In this document: positions 54,909 to 62,230 of the stretch, one piece after another
How positions within the stretch are numbered: the first letter of the stretch is position 1
How the letters are laid out: each line of letters opens with the position of its first letter
Assembly (NCBI GenBank): GCA_963764525.1
Contig: CAVXTC010000022.1
Location: 62,001-126,000, forward strand
DNA: 64,000 nucleotides
From: DATDIC01 sp963764525
GTDB taxonomy: Bacteria > Pseudomonadota > Alphaproteobacteria > Acetobacterales > Acetobacteraceae
Direction: 5' to 3'
Notes under the pieces: model-generated
The model's input: only the letters and a program-made list of their open reading frames with translations
Database searches by the model: none
What the model was told of the DNA's origin: nothing
Program-made: the position numbers and the translations under genes

Positions 54909-55811
54909 TCAGTTCGGGCTCTGTCGCTGCACGCCCAAATTCGTATCGAAGAACTTCAACGCGGCGTTCCCGATGTACTCGTGCAGCTTGGCCCGATCCA
55001 CGCCAGGGGCATCGATGCACGACTCGGGGTAGTTATCCCGTGCTACCTGATCGCACTCATTGTCGACGATCTCGTGGTTAACCTGAGCAGGCAGCACGTC
55101 GAGCTGGGCGTGCGGAATAAATTTCGCTGCAAACTCGGCGTTTTCTTTGGGTGGCGTTGTGGTGTCGCCGGCTCCGACAATGATATAGGCCGGGATCGTC
55201 ATTCGCCGAAGCCCGGCCTCGTCCATGCCGAACCCCTGAACATCGCCGGGAGCCATTGCAAAGCCTGCCTTCACCCTTTCGTCGCGCACGTCACGCGCGG
55301 GTTCCGCGTCAAGGTGCATTTGCTCGCGCAAATACGCCGGCACGATCTGGTTGTTCTTCCATCCGCGCTGATACTTCAGAAACAGGTCGGGATTGATCTT
55401 GGCGCCTCCGATCCAGATGGCGGTAAATCCCCCCTGCGAATGCCCCGCAACGCCAATCTGGTTCGGGTTGATGTGCGGCCCCCAAAATTTGTCCTGGAGC
55501 AGATGGGTGATGTCCAGGCTGATATCGCGCGGCCGTTGCCAGAGCCTGTTGCGCACATACAGCGCGCTCGAATCATACGTATTGGCCCGATAGTGATAGA
55601 CCATGGCGACCAGGTAGCCGTGCGACGCCAGGTATTCGCCGAACCAGGCATAGCCTGAGCCGTTGCCGCCGGCCCCGTGCGAGAACATGACGAGCGGATG
55701 CTTCAGCCCATCGGCCACGATCGGCGCGTCCTTGTACAGATGCAAATTCGTGGACAAGAATATTTTGAAAGGGGTGGCGGCGCTGTCCGGAGCGGCCGGG
55801 TAGATCAGCAT
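54909..55811 (-). pseudogene. Alpha/beta hydrolase (PAF-acetylhydrolase/dienelactone hydrolase-like), N-terminally truncated
   Basis: A 300-residue reading with the catalytic-fold core intact: LVMFSHGAGGNGSGY, the nucleophile elbow GVAGHSQGGFTA, the acid in GAGDTTTPP and the histidine in QVNHEIVD. The N terminus begins abruptly at MLIYPAAPDS, corresponding to the interior strand W/xYPA of complete members, so a signal peptide and the first 60-100 residues are missing. The first codon lies against the cut end of an acyl-CoA synthetase on the other strand. A shortened protein might still be made, but the truncation is probably a rearrangement. Confidence 0.75.
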
Positions 55812-55813
55812 AT

Positions 55814-56098
55814 AGCTTTAACGTTTACCCCGCCGAGATCGAGCGGGTCATCGCATCGCATCCGGCGGTGGCTCTGGTTGCCGTCGGCAGCCAGCCGGAT
55901 GCGATAAAGGGCGAGGTCGCGAAGGCGCACGTGGTTCTGCGGGCGGGCGCGGTGACCGAAGAAGTTTCCGTCCTGGCGCATTGCCGCCAGCACCTTGCCG
56001 CTTACAAGATCCCGCGTGCCGTGCAGTTCGTCGCCGACGTACCGAAGACCAGCAGCGGCAAGATCATGCGGCGTAGGCTTCACACGCTGGACGCGTGA
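55814..56098 (+). pseudogene. C-terminal remnant of an AMP-dependent acyl-CoA synthetase
   Basis: The frame reads SFNVYPAEIERVIASHPAVALVAVGSQPD, then the C-terminal domain with the catalytic lysine near VPKTSSGKIMRRRL, which ends typical acyl-CoA synthetases. Only about 95 of some 500-550 residues are present. The 5' end coincides within a few bases with the start of the truncated hydrolase on the minus strand, pointing to one recombination junction near 55811. The reading ends at a TGA at 56096. Confidence 0.8.
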
Positions 56099-56120
56099 CC
56101 AGGGGCGGGAGTGGATTGAG

Positions 56121-56297
56121 ATGCTGGCGATCGGATGCCTGGTACCAATTGTGCTGCTGGCGGCCGGCACCGGGATTGGAACCTTGATCGGCGGGACGAA
56201 GGCCGCCGAATGGGGCGCTGGGATCGGCTTCGTCGTCGGCTGTATCGGCTTTGTTGTCTTGATCTGGGGGTTCGAACGGCTGAAGGATCGTGAGTGA
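56121..56297 (+). CDS. Small membrane protein of two helices
   Basis: A 58-residue protein with two hydrophobic segments, LAIGCLVPIVLLAAGTGIGTLIGG and WGAGIGFVVGCIGFVVLIWGF, and a charged end ERLKDRE. GGGAG lies a few bases upstream of the ATG. It may be cotranscribed with the ligase gene that follows after about 85 bases. No function is known. Confidence 0.6.
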   Translation: MLAIGCLVPIVLLAAGTGIGTLIGGTKAAEWGAGIGFVVGCIGFVVLIWGFERLKDRE

Positions 56298-56381
56298 GGC
56301 CGTAATCTCGTCCGATGTCCCGGACAGGTTACCCACCCGCGAGGCTATCGCACCGGTTCCGCCGTGTGCCAGTTTCACCCC

Positions 56382-57974
56382 ATGATCGCCTTCGCCGAAC
56401 TGCTGGAGCGGCTGGTCTTCACTCCGTCCCGCAACGCCAAGATCGCTCTGCTGCGCCGCTATTTCGAATCGGAGCCGGATCCGGACCGCGGCATCGGCCT
56501 GGCCGCCATCGCCGGCGAACTCAGCTTCACCGCGGCAAAGCCGGGGCTGATTCGCGATCTGGCGGCAGCTCGCACGGACCCGGTGCTGTTCGGCTGGTCG
56601 TACGATTATGTCGGCGACCTGGCGGAAACCGTCGCGCTGATGTGGCCCGCCGAGCCCACCGACGCTCCGCCGCCGCGTCTGGCGGCTGTGGTGGAAGCCC
56701 TGGAAAGCGCGCCCAAGGCCGCTCTGCCGGGCATCGTTGCCGGCTGGCTGGATGCCTCGGACGCCTCGGTGCGCTTCGCGTTGCTGAAACTGATCACCGG
56801 CGGGCTGCGCGTCGGCGCCTCCGGCCGATTGGCGAAGATCGCACTGGCCGAGATTGGCGGGGTGGAACCGGACGCGGTGGAGGAAGTCTGGCACAGCCTC
56901 GCGCCGCCCTACCTGCCACTGTTCGCCTGGGTGGAAGGTCGGGCCGGGCGGCCCGATCCGGCCGAGGCACCGGTATTTCGCCCGCCGATGCTGGCCCAGC
57001 CCCTGGAGGAGTCCGATCTGGCCGGGCTCGACCCCAGTGCGCTACGGGGCGAATGGAAGTGGGACGGCATCCGCGTGCAGCTTGTTTCAACCAAAGGCGG
57101 CCGGCGACTGTATTCCCGCGGCGCCGACGACATCTCCCGCGCGTTTCCGGAAATCATCGAGGCGATGGAGTTCCACGCTGTGCTGGATGGCGAGTTGCTG
57201 GTGATCCGCGATGGCCTTGTGGCGCCGTTCGCGGATTTGCAGCAGCGGCTGAACCGCAAGCTGGTCGGGGCGAAGATGCTGCGGGACTACCCGGTCGGCG
57301 TGCGGCTGTACGACATCCTGTTCGACAATGAGCAGGATGTTCGCCCGCTGCCGTTCGATACGCGTCGGGCCCGGCTGGAGGAATGGTTCGCCCGTGTGCG
57401 GCCGGCACGGATGGATTTGTCGGCGTTGATCCCGTTCGCATCGCTGGACGAGCTTGGCGCGCTTCGGCTGGGCGCGCGGGCGGCCTCGATGGAGGGGATC
57501 ATGCTGAAGCGCGCCGACAGCCCCTATGTGCCCGGGCGGCCGAAAGGGCTGTGGTGGAAGTGGAAGCGCGACCCGCACACCGTGGATGCGGTGCTGATGT
57601 ACGCGCAGCGGGGGCATGGGAAGCGCAGCAGCTACTACTCGGACTACACGTTCGGGGTGTGGAAGGGCGATGAGCTGGTGCCGGTTGGCAAGGCGTATTT
57701 CGGTTTCACCGATCAGGAGCTGGGGTTTCTGGATCGTTGGATCCGCAATCACACGGTCGCTCGCTTCGGGCCGGTGCGCGAGGTGGAAAAGTCGATGGTG
57801 CTGGAGGTGGCGTTCGACGCGGCACAGCTTTCGACGCGGCACAAATCCGGCGTCGCGATGCGTTTCCCACGGATCGCCCGCATCCGCACTGACAAGCCGG
57901 CGGCCGAGGCGGACCGGTTGGAGCACCTGATGGCGCTGGTGGAGGACCGGGTGGTTGCGACCTCCGAAGGATAG
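56382..57974 (+). CDS. ATP-dependent DNA ligase (bacterial LigB-like, Lhr-associated type)
   Basis: A 530-residue ATP-dependent DNA ligase with N-terminal helical domain, adenylation domain and OB domain. The adenylated lysine is in motif I, EWKWDGIRVQL; motif III is FHAVLDGELLVI, motif IV EGIMLKRADSPYVPGR, motif V GLWWKWKRDPHTVDAVLMYAQ, and the later RFPRIARIRTDK forms motif VI. In many bacteria this type is encoded with a nuclease, phosphoesterase and Lhr helicase as a DNA-repair set; those partners are absent here. The start MIAFAELLERL at 56382 is preferred over a GTG at 56364. Confidence 0.9.
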   Translation: MIAFAELLERLVFTPSRNAKIALLRRYFESEPDPDRGIGLAAIAGELSFTAAKPGLIRDLAAARTDPVLFGWSYDYVGDLAETVALMWPAEPTDAPPPRLAAVVEALESAPKAALPGIVAGWLDASDASVRFALLKLITGGLRVGASGRLAKIALAEIGGVEPDAVEEVWHSLAPPYLPLFAWVEGRAGRPDPAEAPVFRPPMLAQPLEESDLAGLDPSALRGEWKWDGIRVQLVSTKGGRRLYSRGADDISRAFPEIIEAMEFHAVLDGELLVIRDGLVAPFADLQQRLNRKLVGAKMLRDYPVGVRLYDILFDNEQDVRPLPFDTRRARLEEWFARVRPARMDLSALIPFASLDELGALRLGARAASMEGIMLKRADSPYVPGRPKGLWWKWKRDPHTVDAVLMYAQRGHGKRSSYYSDYTFGVWKGDELVPVGKAYFGFTDQELGFLDRWIRNHTVARFGPVREVEKSMVLEVAFDAAQLSTRHKSGVAMRFPRIARIRTDKPAAEADRLEHLMALVEDRVVATSEG

Positions 57975-58001
57975 GTCGGCTAAAGTGCTGCGCTCGCCAG
58001 A

Positions 58002-59054
58002 CTACCTGGCTGGCAGGGCCGGGGTCCCGATCGCCGCTTCCAGATCACCGGACGCGCGTGGTCCCTGGCGGTTGTCCGGCATGTTGTATTTCAGCCAGAA
58101 CTCGATCGGTGGCCAGGGTCCCAGCTCGTGCTGGCTGGGCGGGAACGGCCCCACCAGCGGGGGAAAGGCAGCATCGGCGGGCTTCAGCCACGGATCGGGA
58201 TAATCCCGGCCGAGTCCGGATTCGTGTGGCCTCGGCTGTTCATTGATATACGAAACGACGTCATAAGCGTCGGTTGTCCCGATCTGCGGATAGGCGAATG
58301 TAATACCCCGCGGCATGTTGGCATGGACGAACCAGGCGGCTGTGATGTTGCGCGACATTCCGGCCCCGTCGTTGTAGCTGTCGGGTCCCCATAGCGGCGG
58401 GAAAAGATACCGCTGCTGCTTCCGCTCCGCATCTAACAGATCGTAGCGCACCCCGGCGCCATCCGACCGATGGCAGACGGCGCACACCCGCTGATAGACC
58501 TCCGCACCGTGCACCGGATCGGCCGCGCGGTCCGGCAGGGGCAGCGCCGGCGCGCGCCGGCCCACCAAAGGCGTGTTGCCCGGCTGGTCCGAACCAAGAA
58601 AGCGGATATAGGCCTGGATGGCGTTGATTTCGGGACCGTCCAGCGGAAGCGGGCGACCGTTCATGCTGCGCGCCATGCAGTCGTTGATGCGGTCGGCCAT
58701 CGACTGGAGCGCACCCACGCGGGCGCTGAAGGCCGGATAGAGATTCCAGATGCCGACCAGCGGCAGCGCGAACCGAGTGGTCCCGGCATCCAGATGGCAG
58801 CTCTGACACTCCAGTCCGTTGCCGGCGAAACGCATCGCCGGGTTCGTTGCATCCGGCCCAATCAACGCCGACGTGTGCCGAATCAGATCGCGTCCGTAGC
58901 GCACGGCACGGCCATAATCGTCGTTCGGAAGCGTCGCCGGGTCGGGCACCTGCCAGGGCGGCAAGGTGGCCGGATCAATGGGAGCCTGCGCCCGCGACGA
59001 TTCAGCCTGGATGCACAGGACTGCGGCAATGAGCAGGCTGGCGATGACACGCAT
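58002..59054 (-). CDS. Dihaem cytochrome c, thiosulfate dehydrogenase (TsdA)-like
   Basis: A 350-residue periplasmic protein with a signal peptide (MRVIASLLIAAVLCIQAESSRA). Haem motifs are CQSCH (C83-H87) and CAVCH (C191-H195). The context AGNGLECQSCHLDAGTTRF, and DRINDCMARSMNGRPLPLDGPEI with C126, the likely Cys ligand to haem 1, match TsdA, which joins two thiosulfates to tetrathionate or works in reverse. YLFPPLWGPDSYNDGAGM is also typical. It is monocistronic. The start at 59054 is preceded by GGAGA and coincides with the signal peptide. Confidence 0.85.
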   Translation of the reverse strand: MRVIASLLIAAVLCIQAESSRAQAPIDPATLPPWQVPDPATLPNDDYGRAVRYGRDLIRHTSALIGPDATNPAMRFAGNGLECQSCHLDAGTTRFALPLVGIWNLYPAFSARVGALQSMADRINDCMARSMNGRPLPLDGPEINAIQAYIRFLGSDQPGNTPLVGRRAPALPLPDRAADPVHGAEVYQRVCAVCHRSDGAGVRYDLLDAERKQQRYLFPPLWGPDSYNDGAGMSRNITAAWFVHANMPRGITFAYPQIGTTDAYDVVSYINEQPRPHESGLGRDYPDPWLKPADAAFPPLVGPFPPSQHELGPWPPIEFWLKYNMPDNRQGPRASGDLEAAIGTPALPAR

Positions 59055-59237
59055 CGAGGTCTCCGGGGGCCGGAACAGTCGCTCAGCGCAATCAAGCCCG
59101 GAGCCCCCCAAAGTGTCAAAATCGGTGGCCGGCGGCCTGCAACCGGCCTGCGGGTTACCAGCGCACCGACGTCGTCCGGCGCGCGGTTCAGGCAGGCAGA
59201 TGTCAACCGAATTCCGATCCACGGCGGGAGGTGTGAT

Positions 59238-59747
59238 TCAGATCGTTGCTGCAGGATGCAGTCGCGTATCCAGCGCGAACGCTTCCTGCGACCTGAGGGC
59301 GTAAGCTCCTACTGCCGTCGCGCCGACAAAAATCAGGTTCCAGCTCTGCGTCGATACCGTGCTTGGGATCAGGATGAACTTGTGCCGGGCGAGCAAAGTA
59401 TCGCCCAAATTCTGCTGTCCGGCGCCGGGGATGCCCGGCCTGAGCCAGTTGGGATTGGGGATGGACAGCGGATCAACGACGTGCACGCTTGTGGGCTGGG
59501 TAATGGTTACCGCTGTCAATACGTGAGGAACGGTGTCCAGCGTCCTGAACCCCTTATGGACCGCAACCTCCAGGATGGCGGTTGCCGGATCGATCGAGCA
59601 GTACACTGCCCGGACTCCCGGACTGTTCCAGCGCCCGCCTACCCGATAGGCGCCTTCGCCGCTGTCCCAGATGGCTCCGAACGCGGCTTGGTCCAGGCGC
59701 CATGCCACAAGCTGATTGCCGCCAAGCGGCCCAGGCAGCGGCGTCAC
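59238..59747 (-). CDS. RES-domain toxin
   Basis: A 169-residue RES-domain protein. RES toxins degrade NAD+ and are neutralised by Xre/MbcA/ParS antitoxins. Conserved landmarks are the arginine in YRVGGRWNSPGVRAVYCS, the glutamate in AILEVAVHKG and the C-terminal serine region. The GTG at 59747 overlaps the antitoxin stop (GTGA), so antitoxin comes first and the two are coupled. The gene appears complete. Confidence 0.88.
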   Translation of the reverse strand: MTPLPGPLGGNQLVAWRLDQAAFGAIWDSGEGAYRVGGRWNSPGVRAVYCSIDPATAILEVAVHKGFRTLDTVPHVLTAVTITQPTSVHVVDPLSIPNPNWLRPGIPGAGQQNLGDTLLARHKFILIPSTVSTQSWNLIFVGATAVGAYALRSQEAFALDTRLHPAATI

Positions 59748-60229
59748 ATATAGACGCCGTATTCGAGACGCTGAAGGAAGTCCTCGACGATCTTCGTGCC
59801 GGCTGGGGTCACCAGAAGGTCGAGCGGTCGCCGCTGATCCAGCCCGATGGCAGGACGCTCCAGCCATTGCTCCGCGGATTCCTTCGAGCCCAGAAGCGCC
59901 GTCGCCCTGGCCAGGATCTCGGCAAATTTCCAGGTCCGCCCGCTCTGTTCCAAACTGAGCAGCCGTTTCGGCGTGTCCCGGCGGCGCTGGAAGGTGCGCA
60001 GGCTCATGCCCAAGGCCTTTTCGAGGACGGCTGACTTGTGCAGGGCCACGAAGCCGTCAACGAGGTGTGCCAACGCCGCACCCGGCAGGCCGTGGAGAAG
60101 CATCTCGTGGGCGTCGAGCGGGTTGGCCAGCCGGTGCCGGAGGACCCGGACGCCGCCCAGCAAATCGGCCACGGGTCGAAGCCCGGCGGCATCACTCGTG
60201 GAGGTATCGTGGTCGGGGAGGGTGGACAT
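59744..60229 (-). CDS. Xre/MbcA/ParS-family antitoxin
   Basis: A 161-residue DUF2384-type antitoxin of RES systems. An N-terminal Xre-like domain has LGMSLRTFQRRRDTPKRLLSLEQSGRTWKFAEILARATALLGSKESAEQWL, containing the helix-turn-helix and the MbcA core. The C-terminal end RPLDLLVTPAGTKIVEDFLQRLEYGVY is the toxin-facing segment (PLDLL-T-G). AGGGGC precedes the ATG. It probably represses its own operon through the repeat just upstream. Confidence 0.88.
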   Translation of the reverse strand: MSTLPDHDTSTSDAAGLRPVADLLGGVRVLRHRLANPLDAHEMLLHGLPGAALAHLVDGFVALHKSAVLEKALGMSLRTFQRRRDTPKRLLSLEQSGRTWKFAEILARATALLGSKESAEQWLERPAIGLDQRRPLDLLVTPAGTKIVEDFLQRLEYGVYM

Positions 60230-60238
60230 CGGATGCCC

Positions 60239-60266
60239 CTGTCATCTGTCGCGTTCAATGTGACAG
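60239..60266. promoter_or_regulatory. Inverted repeat upstream of the RES/Xre pair, candidate operator
   Basis: CTGTCA (60239-60244) and TGACAG (60261-60266) are perfect inverted arms with a 16-base spacer. They begin 10 bases upstream of the antitoxin start. The role is inferred from position only. Confidence 0.35.
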
Positions 60267-60327
60267 TTGGCTCGTCTGGTTTCAAGGCGGCGCTAACATA
60301 GCACCATGACAGGCAGTTTCACTGTCC

Positions 60328-60407
60328 TGCGCGGGGTTGACCCGCGCACCCTACGCAACGTTCGCCAAGACCTTGCGTTGGATGGCTCGGTCAAGGCCCG
60401 GCCATGA
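60328..60407. repeat. Two palindromic repeats downstream of the truncated PIN gene
   Basis: A hairpin GCGCGGG-GTTGA-CCCGCGC at about 60328-60346 is followed at 60382-60407 by a diverged inverse copy of the ATGGCCGGG palindrome seen at 19782-19804. Together they occupy the place where the C-terminal half of the PIN toxin should be. Confidence 0.55.
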
Positions 60408-60453
60408 CGAGGTCGGTCGGCTCCGGTTCGCGTCCAGCTATAAAAGTCAGTGC

Positions 60454-60654
60454 CTATGCGCCTTCGGGCATGAACATCTGGTTGCGCGAACGGTTGGACA
60501 CATGCGACAGCGCGGATGGAAACTCGGTTCTGACCCATTCGCTGATCGCCAGGCTGTCCGGTTCCTGCTTACCCAGCCGTGTCAGCGTGGCTTCGGTTGC
60601 ATCCTCATTGGTCAACGCCGCAACGAGCAACGGTGTATCGAGGTAAAGCCTCAA
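60454..60654 (-). pseudogene. PIN-domain toxin (VapC-like), truncated
   Basis: Only 66 residues. The first 48 are a PIN start: MRLYLDTPLLVAALTNEDATEA, with the first metal aspartate, and LAISEWVRTEFPSALS. Then the reading becomes unlike PIN (HVSNRSRNQMFMPEGA) and stops. The remaining conserved acids are missing, so nuclease activity is unlikely. The TTG start overlaps the stop of the antitoxin upstream. The 3' part seems replaced by palindromic repeats. Confidence 0.75.
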
Positions 60655-60893
60655 TAGCGATCGCCATCCCGCATCCGGCGAACCAGTTCGCGCGCCGGGA
60701 CCCGTTGCAACGGCATGGCACCTGTTGCTGCCCGCAGCTCCGCGACATCGATCGGTTTGCGAGCCGTCGCAAGCCCGGTGATCTGGGCCACCGGCTTGCC
60801 ACGACGGGTGATGCAGACAAACTCGCCGCCCGCCGCTTGTGCGACGAGCTCGCTGAGGCGCGCCTTCGCAGCCGTGAGAGCTACGATGCTCAT
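60651..60893 (-). CDS. Phd/YefM-family antitoxin
   Basis: An 80-residue type II antitoxin: MSIVALTAAKARLSELVAQAAGGEFVCITRRGKPVAQITGL is the Phd/YefM dimer domain, followed by a C-terminal tail ending RMRDGDRY that would have bound the PIN toxin. The start at 60893 is chosen from the family start MS-V-x-x-AK. Its stop overlaps the toxin start. With the toxin broken, the antitoxin may persist as an orphan. Confidence 0.85.
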   Translation of the reverse strand: MSIVALTAAKARLSELVAQAAGGEFVCITRRGKPVAQITGLATARKPIDVAELRAATGAMPLQRVPARELVRRMRDGDRY

Positions 60894-61350
60894 GCCCGAC
60901 TTCTCCCGACGATGTAATTGGTCATCTGGGCCTTGATTGAGCCGGACGCCAGCAGCCACCTGAATCCGCCGCTGTTGCCGCGTCATCCGGTAATCAGTCC
61001 CGCCCCGCCGGAGCGAGTCCCGAAGAGGCGCACCCTCCCGCCAGCAATCAGTTGCCGACGTCGGTTACAACCCGTCGCGTAACCGCCCGGGTCGTGCGAC
61101 TGCGCACCCCCAAAAAGCCGGTGTCGTACAGACCGCGCAAGCTCCAAAACCCCGCATCGTACGACCGGAGACCCGCCTGGACCACCAATCGCACGACCGC
61201 AGACCCGCCGAAATCGCCAATGGATATGTCTCGATTCCCGTCCGCAAGCCGCGCTGGACGCGTTCAACGCCGTAAAACCGGGCCGGCCAAACCAAAGCCC
61301 CATCCACAAGGCTTCCACCGCCCGCGAACCGCTTGGTATAACGCCGACCC
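60894..61350. other. Intergenic region before bamD, no gene recognised
   Basis: 457 bases without a convincing frame. The sequence around 61080-61220 contains repeated CGTACGACC/GCACGACCG motifs but no clear hairpin or promoter that I can defend. It must contain the bamD promoter. Confidence 0.45.
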
Positions 61351-62217
61351 ATGGAGCCAGATTCGCTGATCGGGCGCGCCCGCGCCATTCCCCGCCTCGC
61401 CGTGTTTGCGCTGGTGCTGCCCCTGCTGCTCGGCGCTTGCGGCGGCTCCGGCAAGAAGCAGGCGGCCGTCGATACTCCGTCCGCGCCGGTGGAGACGCTG
61501 TACAACAACGGTCTCGATGCTTTGAATACCCAGCGTTACCAAAGCGCCGAGGACCAGTTCAACCTGGTGGAACAGGACTATCCGTATTCCGCCTGGGCAG
61601 CAAAATCCCAGCTCATGCAAGGCTACGCGCAATACCTGCAAAACCATTACACGCAAGCCGTCGGCACGCTTGACCGCTATATCCAGCTTCATCCGACCAG
61701 TACAGATACCGGCTATGCCTATTACCTGCGCGCACTCTGCTTCTACGAGCAGATCGAGGACGTGCAGCGCGACCAGCGCACCACCCTGGATGCCATGACA
61801 GCCCTGCAGCAGGTCGTGGACCGTTACCCCGACACCGCCTACGCCCGGGACGCCCGGCTGAAGATCGACCTCGCCCGCGACCATCTGGCCGGCCACGAGA
61901 TGTCGATCGGCGTCTGGTACGAAAACCAGCACCTCTATGAAGCCGCGATCGGCCGTTTTCAGCGCGTCGTCGCCGATTTCCAGACCACCAATCACGTGCC
62001 GGAGGCGTTGTATCGGATGGTCGAGGTCTATCTGCGCCTCGGCATGCGCGAACCGGCGATGCGGACCGCTGCCGTGCTCGGCTACAACTATCCCGGCAAT
62101 CCCTGGTATGCCGATGCCTACAGCGCACTTTACGACGTCGGATTGATCAAGGGCCTGCCGCCGCCGACCGGATCGGGCCATGGACTGATCTCGCGGGCCT
62201 GGAACTTCGTTTTCTGA
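61351..62217 (+). CDS. bamD: Outer membrane assembly lipoprotein BamD
   Basis: A 288-residue BamD/ComL lipoprotein, part of the Bam complex that inserts beta-barrel proteins. The lipobox is LLLGAC after AVFALVLPLL. The TPR-like pairs begin VETLYNNGLDALNTQRYQSAEDQFNLVEQDYPYSAWAAKSQLMQGYAQYLQNHYTQAVGTLDRYIQLHP, and the conserved YYLRALCFYEQI, RYPDTAYARDARLKIDLARDHLAGHEMSIGVWY follow. It precedes recN by 13 bases, the normal order in these bacteria. Confidence 0.95.
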   Translation: MEPDSLIGRARAIPRLAVFALVLPLLLGACGGSGKKQAAVDTPSAPVETLYNNGLDALNTQRYQSAEDQFNLVEQDYPYSAWAAKSQLMQGYAQYLQNHYTQAVGTLDRYIQLHPTSTDTGYAYYLRALCFYEQIEDVQRDQRTTLDAMTALQQVVDRYPDTAYARDARLKIDLARDHLAGHEMSIGVWYENQHLYEAAIGRFQRVVADFQTTNHVPEALYRMVEVYLRLGMREPAMRTAAVLGYNYPGNPWYADAYSALYDVGLIKGLPPPTGSGHGLISRAWNFVF

Positions 62218-62230
62218 GCCGGCGCGCGGC

